Notes: generated from the sequence alone by a model not told the origin. DNA of 39,406 bases from Bacteroidia bacterium (GCA_021152555.1 JAGKVE010000012.1:1-39406), one strand, 5' to 3'; positions 1 through 7,445 are shown, counted from the first letter of the stretch. Program-made: numbers and translations.

Positions 1-40
1 ACGGTGTACAATCACCACCAAAAACTCGGCCTTGTTCCAT
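1..40 (-). CDS. 5' end of an unknown gene leaving the window on the left
   Basis: On the minus strand an ATG at 40 opens a frame (MEQGRVFGGDCTP) that runs off the left edge. A Bacteroidetes-type -7 box lies about 21 nt upstream, which is the main reason for calling a start. Thirteen residues are too few to assign a family. The opposite strand is also open here (1-84), so a plus-strand gene end is a less likely alternative. Confidence 0.35.
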   Translation of the reverse strand, partial: MEQGRVFGGDCTP

Positions 41-61
41 ACTTAGATGTCAAATCGACTG

Positions 62-93
62 CAAAGATAATAAAAATAATTTAAATATACAAC
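62..93 (-). promoter_or_regulatory. Putative Bacteroidetes promoter for the left-edge gene
   Basis: On the minus strand the -7 box TATCTTTG (69-62) is preceded, after a 20-nt AT-rich spacer, by GTTG (93-90), a weak match to the -33 TTTG element. The spacing equals that of the clearer promoters in this window. Confidence 0.4.
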
Positions 94-204
94 AAAAAAA
101 ACAAATCGTCGCACTTGAAATATCGCCATAACATACTATATTTCAATATTGTAGATAATTGGTTTTGGATTTTAATGGGACATAAGTTAAATCGTTAAAG
201 AGTC

Positions 205-234
205 AGAAAACGGGGCAGAGATGCCTCGTTTTCT
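205..234. terminator. 13-bp stem-loop, probable bidirectional terminator
   Basis: AGAAAACGGGGCA (205-217) pairs with TGCCTCGTTTTCT (222-234) around a GAGA loop, with a single G-T wobble. The T-rich arm could serve termination on either strand. It lies in the otherwise gene-free stretch 41-470. Confidence 0.5.
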
Positions 235-292
235 ATAACGTAGCGCGGAGAAGAAGATGGAGGTCTGTCCTTGACGGAATTTGTGATTTGTG
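234..292 (+). repeat. 59-bp direct repeat, left copy
   Basis: Positions 234-292 match 1594-1652 at 55 of 59 bases by eye, with no gaps (offset 1360). The right copy is the 3' end of the HhH gene, so on the minus strand this left copy reads as a detached duplicate of that protein's C-terminus (SQIPSRTDLHLLLRA..L, then stop). The two copies bracket the AAA ATPase gene. Confidence 0.85.
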
Positions 293-293
293 C

Positions 294-356
294 TCGGACA
301 TTCTTCTGATTCTCCGCAACGGCGAGGTCTATACCGTCACCGGAATGAAGTTATAA
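294..356 (+). pseudogene. Orphan C-terminal tail of a secreted protein (gene remnant)
   Basis: The frame reads SDILLILRNGEVYTVTGMKL followed by TAA. It matches the ends of the EEP protein and both pectate lyases in this window (pattern xIxIRxGxxYxVxGxxx then stop). There is no matching upstream coding sequence: the frame enters the 59-bp repeat and then hits a stop at 183-185. It is probably the debris of a T9SS-type cargo gene cut by recombination. The rest of 41-470 holds only the promoter, hairpin and repeat listed here. Confidence 0.5.
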
Positions 357-410
357 CTTCGCGCGTAAATAATTTTTTCCATAAAATAATTTCCATAAAG
401 TGGAAAAATA

Positions 411-442
411 TTTGCACATGTCAAAAAAAAGCAGTACCTTTG
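411..442 (+). promoter_or_regulatory. Promoter of the AAA ATPase gene
   Basis: A -33 TTTG (411-414, within TTTGCACATGTCAAAA) and a -7 TACCTTTG (435-442) are separated by exactly 20 nt. The ATG follows 28 nt later. The -33 region is a half-conserved version of the TTTGCACATRTGCAAA palindrome seen at the divergent promoters. Confidence 0.75.
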
Positions 443-470
443 TAGCGAAAATCACAAAACAAGGTGCCTT

Positions 471-1598
471 ATGAATATAAATATCATTAATCCTTTTATC
501 ACTACGGGCTATGCCGGAGCAGCGTATTTTTGCGATCGCGAGCAAGAAACAGCAGATATAACACGCATGCTGGTGAACGGGAATAATGTGGCTCTGATAT
601 CGCCTCGTCGTTACGGAAAGACGAACCTGATTCGTCATTGTTTTGCACAACCGGAGATAGCAGAGAAATATTATACTTTTGTAATTGATATTTATTCTAC
701 GAAATCCGTTGCGGATTTAGTACATCGTTTGGGACTTTCGATCCTCGAGACCTTGAAACCATTAGGGCGTAAGGCATGGGAGAAATTCATAACAGTGCTT
801 TCTTCGGTGCGAAGCGGTATTAGTTATGATATTTCCGGGAACCCGTCATGGATGATGAGTATTGGAGACATAACGACTCCGACTACTACCTTAGAGGAGA
901 TATTCTATTATCTGGAGCATGCGGATAAACCTTGTATTGTAGCCATCGATGAGTTTCAGCAGATTACGCATTATGGAGACGAGCGGATCGAGGCGACCCT
1001 CCGAACGCATGTGCAACAGTGCACCAATACGCATTTCATCTTCTCCGGTTCGCAGCGCCATCTAATGGGGCAGATGTTTACTTCTCCGGCGCGACCGTTC
1101 TATCAGAGTGTATCCATCTATAACTTGCCGCTACTGCCCGAAGATAAGTACGTTGAGTTCTGCGTGCGTTTGTTCGAGGAATACGGAAAACATCTGTCTC
1201 AGGACGTTCCGCATACGCTCTACGAGCGATTCGGGGGTGTCACGTATTACATGCAACGCGTCATGAATGAGCTATTCTCCCGGACTCTGACGGATGGTAT
1301 ATGTACGGCAGAGAATATCGAAGAGGCGATTCATTATATTATCCTCACTTCCGCCTCTACTTATGAGGATTTGATGTATCAGTTGCCGGAGAAACAATCG
1401 CTGGTGTTGCGAGCGATTGCTAAAGAAGGTAAAGCGCAGAATCTGACATCCGGAAAGTTTATAAAACGTCATGGATTACTATCCGCAAGTTCAGTCAAAT
1501 CTGCAGTGCCGGCTCTGTTGGACAAAGGTCTCATTACCAGCGATAAAGGAGTCTATCAGGTCTATGATAAGTTCCTGGAACTCTGGCTTCAGCTATAA
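471..1598 (+). CDS. AAA-family ATPase with C-terminal winged-helix-like region
   Basis: 375-residue cytoplasmic P-loop protein. Residues 44-51 form a Walker A variant (SPRRYGKT) and about 154-165 a Walker B strand ending in DE (PCIVAIDEFQQI). FIFSGSQRHLM follows as a sensor-like strand. The last ~75 residues (from QKSLVLRAIA-like sequence through LLDKGLITSDKGVYQVYDKFLELWL) look like the winged helix found at the end of archaeal-ATPase/STAND-like proteins. Such ATPases are common, multicopy and poorly characterised in Bacteroidota; the substrate is unknown. The gene has its own promoter, and its stop overlaps the convergent HhH gene stop. It is flanked by a 59-bp direct repeat, suggesting it arrived as a discrete insertion. 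The start at 471 is the first ATG after the promoter. Confidence 0.85.
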   Translation: MNINIINPFITTGYAGAAYFCDREQETADITRMLVNGNNVALISPRRYGKTNLIRHCFAQPEIAEKYYTFVIDIYSTKSVADLVHRLGLSILETLKPLGRKAWEKFITVLSSVRSGISYDISGNPSWMMSIGDITTPTTTLEEIFYYLEHADKPCIVAIDEFQQITHYGDERIEATLRTHVQQCTNTHFIFSGSQRHLMGQMFTSPARPFYQSVSIYNLPLLPEDKYVEFCVRLFEEYGKHLSQDVPHTLYERFGGVTYYMQRVMNELFSRTLTDGICTAENIEEAIHYIILTSASTYEDLMYQLPEKQSLVLRAIAKEGKAQNLTSGKFIKRHGLLSASSVKSAVPALLDKGLITSDKGVYQVYDKFLELWLQL

Positions 1599-3635
1599 CT
1601 TCGCGCGGAGGAGCAGATGGAGGTCTGTCCTTGACGGAATTTGTGATTTGTGATTGGTAATTGGTGATTCGGGATGTTTCTCTATATACCAATTGCGGGC
1701 ATAGAGTGTTTCGGAGACGCGGAAATAAAGCGCGAGCTGCTTGATAATCTGCCATTTGAGACATAGATACGCCCTGCCGCCCAGTCCATAAACCGCGGGT
1801 ATGGAGAACGCATAGAGCACATCGTGCTCGTAGCAATAAATACGGTTGCCCCATTCGCGGGCGTCGAAAGCTTGCAGACGGAGGTGGAAGGATAAGCCTC
1901 TTCCCGGCCCTCCCCTAAAGGGAAGGGTGTAGGAAATATCTTGGTAAACGGTGAAACCGTAGGTTAGCTGAGAGTTTAGAGTTGAGAGTTTAGAGGGAAT
2001 GATATTGGCTTCGGCGGTGGTTCGGAGAGAGAGTGCATCGCGCTGCCAATTGAACTGAAAACGAGCGGAGTAGGTGGAAGTAGCGCCTTTCTGCTTTGCA
2101 CGGAGACGGAGAGAAAGCCGCCATTGGGGAATGACGGAATGAGCCGCTTCGCTGAATGATGAAATGGTGGAATGATGATACTGCAATTCTGCCATGGCAT
2201 CGTAGCCGAGGGTGGGGGATTCGGGGATGCCGTATTTGGGACCGGAGAAATAGAAGATGTCTCCATATCCGCTGAAACGCCACTTGGCAAGGCGTGTGAC
2301 ATCAAACCCGATATATCCGCCGTTCTCATCGCCTATACGCGAAGTCTCCGAGAAAGCGTAGCCCTGCGCATTGTCAAAATAGGGTGAGTAATAGCGGTAC
2401 AGGGCGACAAGTGATACTCCGCTTGCCGGGTAGAAACGTGAACCGGCGGTTGCGGCGAAACCCCAATGGGGAATGGGGGAATGAGCCGCTTCGCTTAATG
2501 ATACAGCAGAGCTGCCTAATGATGAAATGGTGTAATTCTGGGCAGTAGCGAGTTCGGCAAAGGCGTCAAACCAGCCATGGTTATAGCGGGCGGAGGCACC
2601 TATGACAGCCTGGTTGGTGCCGCGGAAATAATGCTGATTATAAGCGGCATTGCGTGTGGGGCGAATACTATCCGACCATATATTCTCGATGGCGGTCAGC
2701 TGGACTTGCAACCGCTTATAGCGAAAGGTGAGGTTCGCTCCGACCAGATGATGCCATACTGAGTCGTTGGCTCGTTTCATCGAGTAGAGTGCGCTGACAT
2801 CCAGACGCGTTTGTTTGCCCCATTCCCACCGCAACGTAGTTCCTGCGCCGTGCAGTCCTTCGCCGTCAACAGACGAATAATAACGCAAACCTTCAGCGCT
2901 TTGACCGACGGAGGCCACATACGCTGCTTTGCCGGAACGAAAGACCGGTGCGAGGACCAGTCCCTGCCCGAAAGAGGCTTGGAAATTACCTCCGACGACG
3001 GTGTGCAGATGCGGTGCGATGTCACGCAGTTGGACATATGCGCCATACTGCAGGTCTTTGGCTCCGCCTCCGGCTGGCCGGCGCAGTTGTGCGCCAAACA
3101 CCACACGCCGGCGGTAGTCAAAACGATAGCGCGTCTGGACATACATAGGGTCCGCTGTTTCTACTCCTTCTATATTACGCGCATCTACGCGCGCGATAAG
3201 TTCATGGCGGGCGTTAGCGAAGACCTCTTTTGGGAAAGAATTGGTCATTGGTGAATGGTGATTGGTGATATGGACGAACGGCAGGAGGTCGCGGATTTCA
3301 TAATCAGCGAGCGAAGGGATGAGACGCAGTTCGGCAAGCGATTCAAACGGATGGCGGTCGGCGTAGGCGAGGATATCGTCTATCTGTTTGGGAGAAAGGA
3401 AATAGAGGCGCGCGAGTTCCTCGTCAGACGTGTTATTGAGGTCAACGGGCGTTTCATACAAGGCATAGAGGTCGGATTGCAGTTGCTCGTAATCCACTTC
3501 GGAGAGTTCTGCGGCGGCATTGTAGATGTCAAGGATAATGTCGTCTAAAGAGGCTGAAAACCTTTCCCCGGCCTTTCCTCCAAGGGAGGGGGAAAGGAAA
3601 AGTAGAATGCATAATGTCCTTATGAACTTTTTCAC
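1593..3635 (-). CDS. Helix-hairpin-helix domain protein with beta-barrel-like C-terminal region
   Basis: About 680 residues if translation starts at GTG 3635, which gives a signal peptide (KKFIRTLCILLFLSPSLGG). Residues about 30-120 hold helix-hairpin-helix motifs of the ComEA type (FLSPKQIDDILAYADRHPFESLAELRLIPSLADYEIRDLLPFV). The rest is rich in alternating aromatic/polar strands (RYRFDYRRRVVFGAQLRR and onward), as in outer-membrane beta-barrels. The family is common in Bacteroidota but without a settled function. The coding sequence carries at least five repeat insertions read as low-complexity peptides (ITNHHSPMTNSF, SEAAHSPIPHW, SSFSEAAHSVIPQW, STLNSQL, SPITNHKSQIP) and two GC-rich hairpins (SPSLGGKAGE, LPFRGGPGRGL). 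GTG 3635 lies only 4 nt after the -7 box, implying a leaderless mRNA. Confidence 0.75.
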   Translation of the reverse strand: MKKFIRTLCILLFLSPSLGGKAGERFSASLDDIILDIYNAAAELSEVDYEQLQSDLYALYETPVDLNNTSDEELARLYFLSPKQIDDILAYADRHPFESLAELRLIPSLADYEIRDLLPFVHITNHHSPMTNSFPKEVFANARHELIARVDARNIEGVETADPMYVQTRYRFDYRRRVVFGAQLRRPAGGGAKDLQYGAYVQLRDIAPHLHTVVGGNFQASFGQGLVLAPVFRSGKAAYVASVGQSAEGLRYYSSVDGEGLHGAGTTLRWEWGKQTRLDVSALYSMKRANDSVWHHLVGANLTFRYKRLQVQLTAIENIWSDSIRPTRNAAYNQHYFRGTNQAVIGASARYNHGWFDAFAELATAQNYTISSLGSSAVSLSEAAHSPIPHWGFAATAGSRFYPASGVSLVALYRYYSPYFDNAQGYAFSETSRIGDENGGYIGFDVTRLAKWRFSGYGDIFYFSGPKYGIPESPTLGYDAMAELQYHHSTISSFSEAAHSVIPQWRLSLRLRAKQKGATSTYSARFQFNWQRDALSLRTTAEANIIPSKLSTLNSQLTYGFTVYQDISYTLPFRGGPGRGLSFHLRLQAFDAREWGNRIYCYEHDVLYAFSIPAVYGLGGRAYLCLKWQIIKQLALYFRVSETLYARNWYIEKHPESPITNHKSQIPSRTDLHLLLRAKL
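1594..1652 (+). repeat. 59-bp direct repeat, right copy
   Basis: This is the right partner of 234-292. It covers the 3' end of the HhH gene on the minus strand and runs into a family-C heptad array at 1640-1674. Confidence 0.85.
1640..1674 (-). repeat. Heptad array, family C (TTTGTGA/TTGGTGA), inside HhH gene
   Basis: Five consecutive 7-mers on the plus strand: TTTGTGA, TTTGTGA, TTGGTAA, TTGGTGA, TTCGGGA. On the coding strand they read SPITNHKSQIP near residues 654-665. Confidence 0.8.
1898..1928. repeat. GC-rich palindromic element inside HhH gene
   Basis: The CCCTCCCC-TAAA-GGGAAGGG core lies between CTCTTCCCGG and TG. On the coding strand it reads LPFRGGPGRGL. It resembles the elements at 3561-3596 and 39251-39406. 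Confidence 0.6.
1967..1994 (-). repeat. Heptad array, family B (GTTTAGA/GTTGAGA), inside HhH gene
   Basis: Four 7-mers: GCTGAGA, GTTTAGA, GTTGAGA, GTTTAGA. On the coding strand they give LSTLNSQL (about residues 547-556). Confidence 0.8.
2122..2178 (-). repeat. Composite heptad element, family D plus CCGCTTCGCT, inside HhH gene
   Basis: GGAATGA-type units on either side of CCGCTTCGCT, followed by GAATGAT, GAAATGG, TGGAATG. The encoded peptide includes STISSFSEAAHSVIP. A close relative lies at 2464-2535 in the same gene. Confidence 0.65.
2464..2535 (-). repeat. Second composite family-D element in HhH gene
   Basis: It shares GAATGAGCCGCTTCGCT and TAATGATGAAATGGTG with the copy at 2122-2178. 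The encoded peptide includes TISSLGSSAVSLSEAAHSPIP. The shared CCGCTTCGCT core also appears inside malQ (5167-5176) and, degenerate, in ispH. Confidence 0.65.
3240..3267 (-). repeat. Heptad array, family C, inside HhH gene
   Basis: Four 7-mers: ATTGGTC, ATTGGTG, AATGGTG, ATTGGTG. On the coding strand they read ITNHHSPMTN directly after the HhH motifs (about residues 123-132). Confidence 0.8.
3561..3596. repeat. GC-rich nested hairpin inside the HhH signal-peptide region
   Basis: Outer arms CCTTTCCCC (3561-3569) and GGGGAAAGG (3588-3596) are perfectly complementary. An inner CCTCC (3577-3581)/GGAGG (3585-3589) pair offers an alternative stem. The element is translated as LSPSLGGKAGE at the end of the signal peptide. 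Confidence 0.7.
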
Positions 3636-3639
3636 GCCA

Positions 3640-3687
3640 CAAAAGTACAAATAAATTTGCACATATGCAAAAAAAGTAGTACTTTTG
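3640..3687. promoter_or_regulatory. Symmetrical bidirectional promoter (HhH gene / flippase-like gene)
   Basis: The 16-bp near-palindrome TTTGCACATATGCAAA (3656-3671) provides a -33 TTTG to each strand (3656-3659 plus; 3671-3668 minus). Each is exactly 20 nt from a -7 TACTTTTG (plus 3680-3687; minus 3647-3640). The plus -7 box is 8 nt from ATG 3696 and the minus one is 4 nt from GTG 3635. Confidence 0.8.
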
Positions 3688-3695
3688 TGGCGAAA

Positions 3696-4691
3696 ATGGA
3701 TCGTAGGACGCTTTATCATACCATCGAATGGAGTGTAGCTGTTGCGGCGTGCGGATGGCTTGTGTGGAAATTGGCGACGTATGATGATTACGCGGGTCTG
3801 TGGGTGTGCCTTCAAGGGATGGGCTGGCGGCAGTGGCTGGCGATAGCGCTTTGTATAGCCCTTATGCCGGTGAATATGGCGATTGAGGCATGGCGGTGGA
3901 TGACCTTATGGAATGGTGATGCTACGCTTAATGGTGCAAATGGTGAAGCGAACGAGTTAACGGATGAACGATTAACGTTCAGGGAGGCGCAGCGGCAGGT
4001 GTATTACAGTAAGTTGGCAGGTCTGATTACGCCATGGCGGCTCGGCGAATATCCGGCAAGAGGGGTGTTGATGAATGAGAAGCCTACCTCTGACAAAGTT
4101 CTACGGACGACCATCGGCAGTCCGATCGAGCAGAGCTCTTCACCCGTAAAGGGAAGAGAATCCAATATTTGGGAGAAAGTCCTGAGTATGGGGGCGGTGG
4201 GGAGCGCAACGATGACGGCGGCGATAGTGACAGCCGGTGCCATAGGCTTGGCTTTCTCGCCTGCATTTCTTGCCTATTTAGGCGGCAGCTATTTATATGC
4301 ACTTTGCGCAGTGGCAGCCGCTTTGGTGCTTCTTCTGGCATTTGCTCCCCGTGCATTGAAGAAATACGCGGAAGTGAACAGCGGCTTGGTTATGACCAGC
4401 ATCGGTCAGAGTTTTGTTCGTTTGGCATGCTGGTGCGTGCAATTGGCGCTGGTGATGTATGCGCTCGGCGGAGTGGGAACGTTCAGCGCATTGCCTGCGC
4501 AGACGGCGATATACTATTTATTAGTAACCATAACTCCGAATGTGCCGCTTGCCGAGGTGGGCGTACGCGGAGCATGGGCGATTGTGGTGTTCGGGTCGAT
4601 GAATGCCGCCTTGGCAGGGGTGCTGCTATGGATGATAAACACCCTCCTACCATGTCTGGTATGGCCTTTTTTGAGAAAAAATGCAAAATAA
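3696..4691 (+). CDS. Multi-pass membrane protein of the LPG-synthase/UPF0104 flippase-like family
   Basis: 331 residues with about eight hydrophobic segments. The family signature of the lysylphosphatidylglycerol synthase transmembrane region is visible: VYYSKLAGLITPWRLGEYPARG after the second helix, then a late TPNVPLAEVGVRGAW loop. These proteins sit in the inner membrane; the ones lacking the catalytic MprF domain have no agreed substrate. ATG 3696 is only 8 nt behind the -7 box, so the leader is about 4-5 nt. Two stretches look like insertions: GDATLNGANGEANELTDERL (about 3917-3976) and SPIEQSSSPVKGRES, the latter covering a CTCTTC...GAAGAG inverted repeat at 4136-4158 related to the GC-rich hairpins. 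Confidence 0.75.
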   Translation: MDRRTLYHTIEWSVAVAACGWLVWKLATYDDYAGLWVCLQGMGWRQWLAIALCIALMPVNMAIEAWRWMTLWNGDATLNGANGEANELTDERLTFREAQRQVYYSKLAGLITPWRLGEYPARGVLMNEKPTSDKVLRTTIGSPIEQSSSPVKGRESNIWEKVLSMGAVGSATMTAAIVTAGAIGLAFSPAFLAYLGGSYLYALCAVAAALVLLLAFAPRALKKYAEVNSGLVMTSIGQSFVRLACWCVQLALVMYALGGVGTFSALPAQTAIYYLLVTITPNVPLAEVGVRGAWAIVVFGSMNAALAGVLLWMINTLLPCLVWPFLRKNAK

Positions 4692-4701
4692 ATATCGAAT
4701 A

Positions 4702-4733
4702 TTTGCACAATTAATATTTTTTTTGTAATTTTG
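4702..4733 (+). promoter_or_regulatory. Promoter of malQ
   Basis: TTTG (4702-4705, within TTTGCACAA), a 20-nt spacer, then TAATTTTG (4726-4733). The leader to ATG 4775 is about 38 nt. Confidence 0.75.
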
Positions 4734-4774
4734 TAGCCGAATTATAGTAAAGACGATATAAAACACTATATACC

Positions 4775-7444
4775 ATGAACATCAATTTTCAAATTCATTA
4801 TCGTGCCGAGTATGGCCAAAGTCTATGCGTGATTGAGACGCAAGAGTCGATTTTGGGTTGGACGGAGAAAGAGCCGTTGGTGCTGAACTGTCAAGGAACG
4901 GATTTCTGGCAGGTAAATGTGCCGGTAAGCGATTTCGCCGGAAGTATTCATTATAAATATGCCATCCGTTTGCAAGACGGCGGTTATATTTACGAGGCAG
5001 GCGAGCCAAGACATTTGAACTTAGTCGAAAGTCAAAAGTCGAAAGTCGAAAGACAAATCGTGGTGCGCGACGCATGGCAGGCAAGCACGTACGAGGACAG
5101 TTTCTATACGACGGCCTTCTTGAAAGCCCTTTTTAGTAGAAAGTCGAAAGTAGAAAGACAAAAGACCGCTTCGCTCAAAGTAGAAAGTCAAAAGTCGAAA
5201 GGTAATATCCATTTCTCGATTGACCTGCCGCAAATTCTGCCGTCGCAAGGCGTAGCTATCATCGGTAACTGCGAAGAATTAGGCGCATGGAACGCAGACC
5301 GCAAACTGATTATGAGCGATGCGGAGTTCCCGATTTGGAAAGCAGAGATAGAAGTCGAAAGTCAAAAGTCGAAAGTCGGAAGACCCGATATTATCGAGTA
5401 TAAATATGTCGTTTATGACCTGAAAAGCGGAGCTGTTGTGGATATCGAATGGGGCGAGAACCGCCAGATATGGGGCATAGAGAAGGACCAAATCATATGT
5501 CAAAACGACCGCGGTTTCCGCCGCACGCAACCCCGTTGGAAAGGTGCTGGTGTGGCCGTTCCGGTATTCTCCCTGCGTACGGAAGAAGGGTTCGGTATCG
5601 GTGAGTTCCAGGACCTGAAGAAGATGGCGGACTGGGCTGCGGCTACGGGGCAGAAGATGATACAGACACTGCCGATCAACGACACTACGCTGCGTCATAA
5701 CAACCTCGACAGTTATCCTTATAACGCTGTTTCTGTCTTCGCGCTCCATCCGATATATATCAATATTGAGAAGATGGGTCGTCTGACTCCGGCGCAGAAG
5801 AAGAAATACGAGGCGCAGAAGGCGGAACTGAACGCGCTGAAGATTGCTGACTATCAGAACGTATATGACAAGAAGACCGTATTCTTCAAGGCGCTTTTCA
5901 AGCAGGATAAGGATGCGCTGTTCGGCAGCGAAGAATACAAGGTGTTCTTCGAGAAGAACCGCGAGTGGCTGGAACCGTATGCGGCGTTCCTGAGCAAGCG
6001 TGACAAGCAGCCGAAAGAGTACTATTATTTCCTGCAGTTCCATGCAGACAAGCAGTTGGCGGACGCGGTGGCTTATGCTCACTCGATAGGCGTAGCCATG
6101 AAAGGCGACATACCTATCGGCATCAGTCCTGACAGCGTGGACGCCGCCGTTTATCCGGAGTTGTTCAATCTGGACGCCAGTGCAGGTGCACCGCCCGATG
6201 ATTTCTCCATCAGCGGTCAGAACTGGGGCTTCCCGACGTATAACTGGGACAAGATGGCTGAGGATAACTTCGGCTGGTGGCAGAAACGGTTCCGCAAGAT
6301 GCAGGATTATTTCGATGCCTACCGTGTGGACCATATTCTCGGATTCTTCCGTATATGGCAGATGCGCAAGACGGATGTATGGGGGCTCTGCGGGCATTTC
6401 GTTCCGGCGCTGCCATACACCTACGACGACCTTTGTGCGCAAGGCGTATGCCTCGACTGGGACCGCATGACAAAGCCGTATATCCGCTCGAATTTCTTAG
6501 GCGACGTGCTGGGCTTTGATACCGAATGGGCAAAGAAAAACGCCCTCAATACGAACGATAATTATATCTATTGGTTCAAGCCGGAATTCGACACGCAAGT
6601 CAAAGTGCAAGAATGGGCAGACCGTTTGTTAGGAAATCCTAAACAGCTGAAGGCCAGCGGTTTGAGTGCTGACGCGGTGAAGAATATATGCAACGGACTG
6701 ATTTATCTGCATTGCGAAGTGCTGATGGTGGAAGACCAGCGCCGTCCGGGTTGGCTCCATCCGCGTATCTCGATCTACCAGAGCCATTCGTTCAACGAAC
6801 TGTACAGCGACCAGAAAGAGGTGCTGATGCGTATCTATAACGACTATTTCTACCGCCGTCATACTCAGTTCTGGCGTGATTCGGCAATGCGCAAACTGCC
6901 GACGCTGATAGGCGCAACCCATATGCTTTGCTGCGGCGAAGACCTCGGAATGGTGCCTGCCTGCGTACCTGACGTGATGCATGAGTTGCAGATCCTGAGT
7001 CTGGAGATTCAGCGCATGCCGAAAGACCCGACCGTCCAGTTCGCCCATCCGGCGGATGCTCCTTATCAGAGTGTTTGCACGACCGGCACGCACGACATGA
7101 ATCCGCTTCGCGCATGGTGGGAAGAAGACCACGAGGTGACGCAGCGTTTCTACAACGAGCAGATGGGCTGGTGGGGCGATGCACCTCAAGAGATGACACC
7201 GGAGATAGCGGAGTTTATCATCAATCAGCATATGTACAGTCCGGCTATGTGGGCTATCCTGCCGCTGCAAGACTGGCTGGCTATCGACGGCGATGTGCGT
7301 CTGAAAGACCAGTTCGCCGACCGCATCAACGTGCCGGCAAACCCGCGCCATTTCTGGAACTACCGGATGCATTTGACGCTTGAGCAATTGATGAAAGAAG
7401 ACAAGCTGAATGCCAAAATAAAGAAACTGACAAGCGTCCGGTAA
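4775..7444 (+). CDS. malQ: 4-alpha-glucanotransferase with two N-terminal CBM20 modules (DPE2-type GH77)
   Basis: 889 residues; disproportionates malto-oligosaccharides and glycogen-derived glucans in the cytoplasm. Two starch-binding CBM20-like modules come first (about 1-110 and 145-240; WQVNVPVSDFAGSIHYKYAI, LGAWNADRKLIMSDAEFPIWKAEI). The GH77 barrel follows and is longer than E. coli MalQ, as in plant DPE2. Catalytic carboxylates are visible: YRVDHILGFFR (D about 519), CGEDLGMVP (E about 722), GTHDMNPLR (D about 774). The two binding modules are interrupted by three heptad arrays that read VESQKSKVERQ, SRKSKVERQ...VESQKSKG and VESQKSKVGR (about residues 83-94, 121-142, 193-202). All fall at predicted loops or linkers; the catalytic barrel is free of them. 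Confidence 0.95.
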   Translation: MNINFQIHYRAEYGQSLCVIETQESILGWTEKEPLVLNCQGTDFWQVNVPVSDFAGSIHYKYAIRLQDGGYIYEAGEPRHLNLVESQKSKVERQIVVRDAWQASTYEDSFYTTAFLKALFSRKSKVERQKTASLKVESQKSKGNIHFSIDLPQILPSQGVAIIGNCEELGAWNADRKLIMSDAEFPIWKAEIEVESQKSKVGRPDIIEYKYVVYDLKSGAVVDIEWGENRQIWGIEKDQIICQNDRGFRRTQPRWKGAGVAVPVFSLRTEEGFGIGEFQDLKKMADWAAATGQKMIQTLPINDTTLRHNNLDSYPYNAVSVFALHPIYINIEKMGRLTPAQKKKYEAQKAELNALKIADYQNVYDKKTVFFKALFKQDKDALFGSEEYKVFFEKNREWLEPYAAFLSKRDKQPKEYYYFLQFHADKQLADAVAYAHSIGVAMKGDIPIGISPDSVDAAVYPELFNLDASAGAPPDDFSISGQNWGFPTYNWDKMAEDNFGWWQKRFRKMQDYFDAYRVDHILGFFRIWQMRKTDVWGLCGHFVPALPYTYDDLCAQGVCLDWDRMTKPYIRSNFLGDVLGFDTEWAKKNALNTNDNYIYWFKPEFDTQVKVQEWADRLLGNPKQLKASGLSADAVKNICNGLIYLHCEVLMVEDQRRPGWLHPRISIYQSHSFNELYSDQKEVLMRIYNDYFYRRHTQFWRDSAMRKLPTLIGATHMLCCGEDLGMVPACVPDVMHELQILSLEIQRMPKDPTVQFAHPADAPYQSVCTTGTHDMNPLRAWWEEDHEVTQRFYNEQMGWWGDAPQEMTPEIAEFIINQHMYSPAMWAILPLQDWLAIDGDVRLKDQFADRINVPANPRHFWNYRMHLTLEQLMKEDKLNAKIKKLTSVR
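5023..5057 (+). repeat. Heptad array, family A, in malQ (copy 1)
   Basis: AGTCGAA, AGTCAAA, AGTCGAA, AGTCGAA, AGACAAA in perfect 7-bp register, at the end of the first CBM20 module. Confidence 0.9.
5135..5199 (+). repeat. Heptad array, family A, in malQ (copy 2, split)
   Basis: AGTAGAA, AGTCGAA, AGTAGAA, AGACAAA, then an interruption carrying CCGCTTCGCT (5167-5176), then AGTAGAA, AGTCAAA, AGTCGAA. It lies in the linker between the two CBM20 modules. Confidence 0.9.
5353..5380 (+). repeat. Heptad array, family A, in malQ (copy 3)
   Basis: AGTCGAA, AGTCAAA, AGTCGAA, AGTCGGA, inside the second CBM20 module just before the IIEYKYVVYD strand. Confidence 0.88.
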
Positions 7445-7445
7445 A

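Noticed and set aside
471..1598. Toxin-antitoxin or defence role of the AAA ATPase
   Set aside because: No partner gene, nuclease domain or defence-type neighbour is visible; a single ATPase with a winged helix is insufficient evidence.
3917..3976. Further heptad array in the flippase-like gene
   Set aside because: GTTAACG/GATGAAC/GATTAAC is suggestive, but the register is kept for only about three units; mentioned in the gene entry only.
5279..6442. Minus-strand open frame (387 codons) opposite malQ
   Set aside because: Antisense to well-conserved GH77 sequence, with no domain or start signal.
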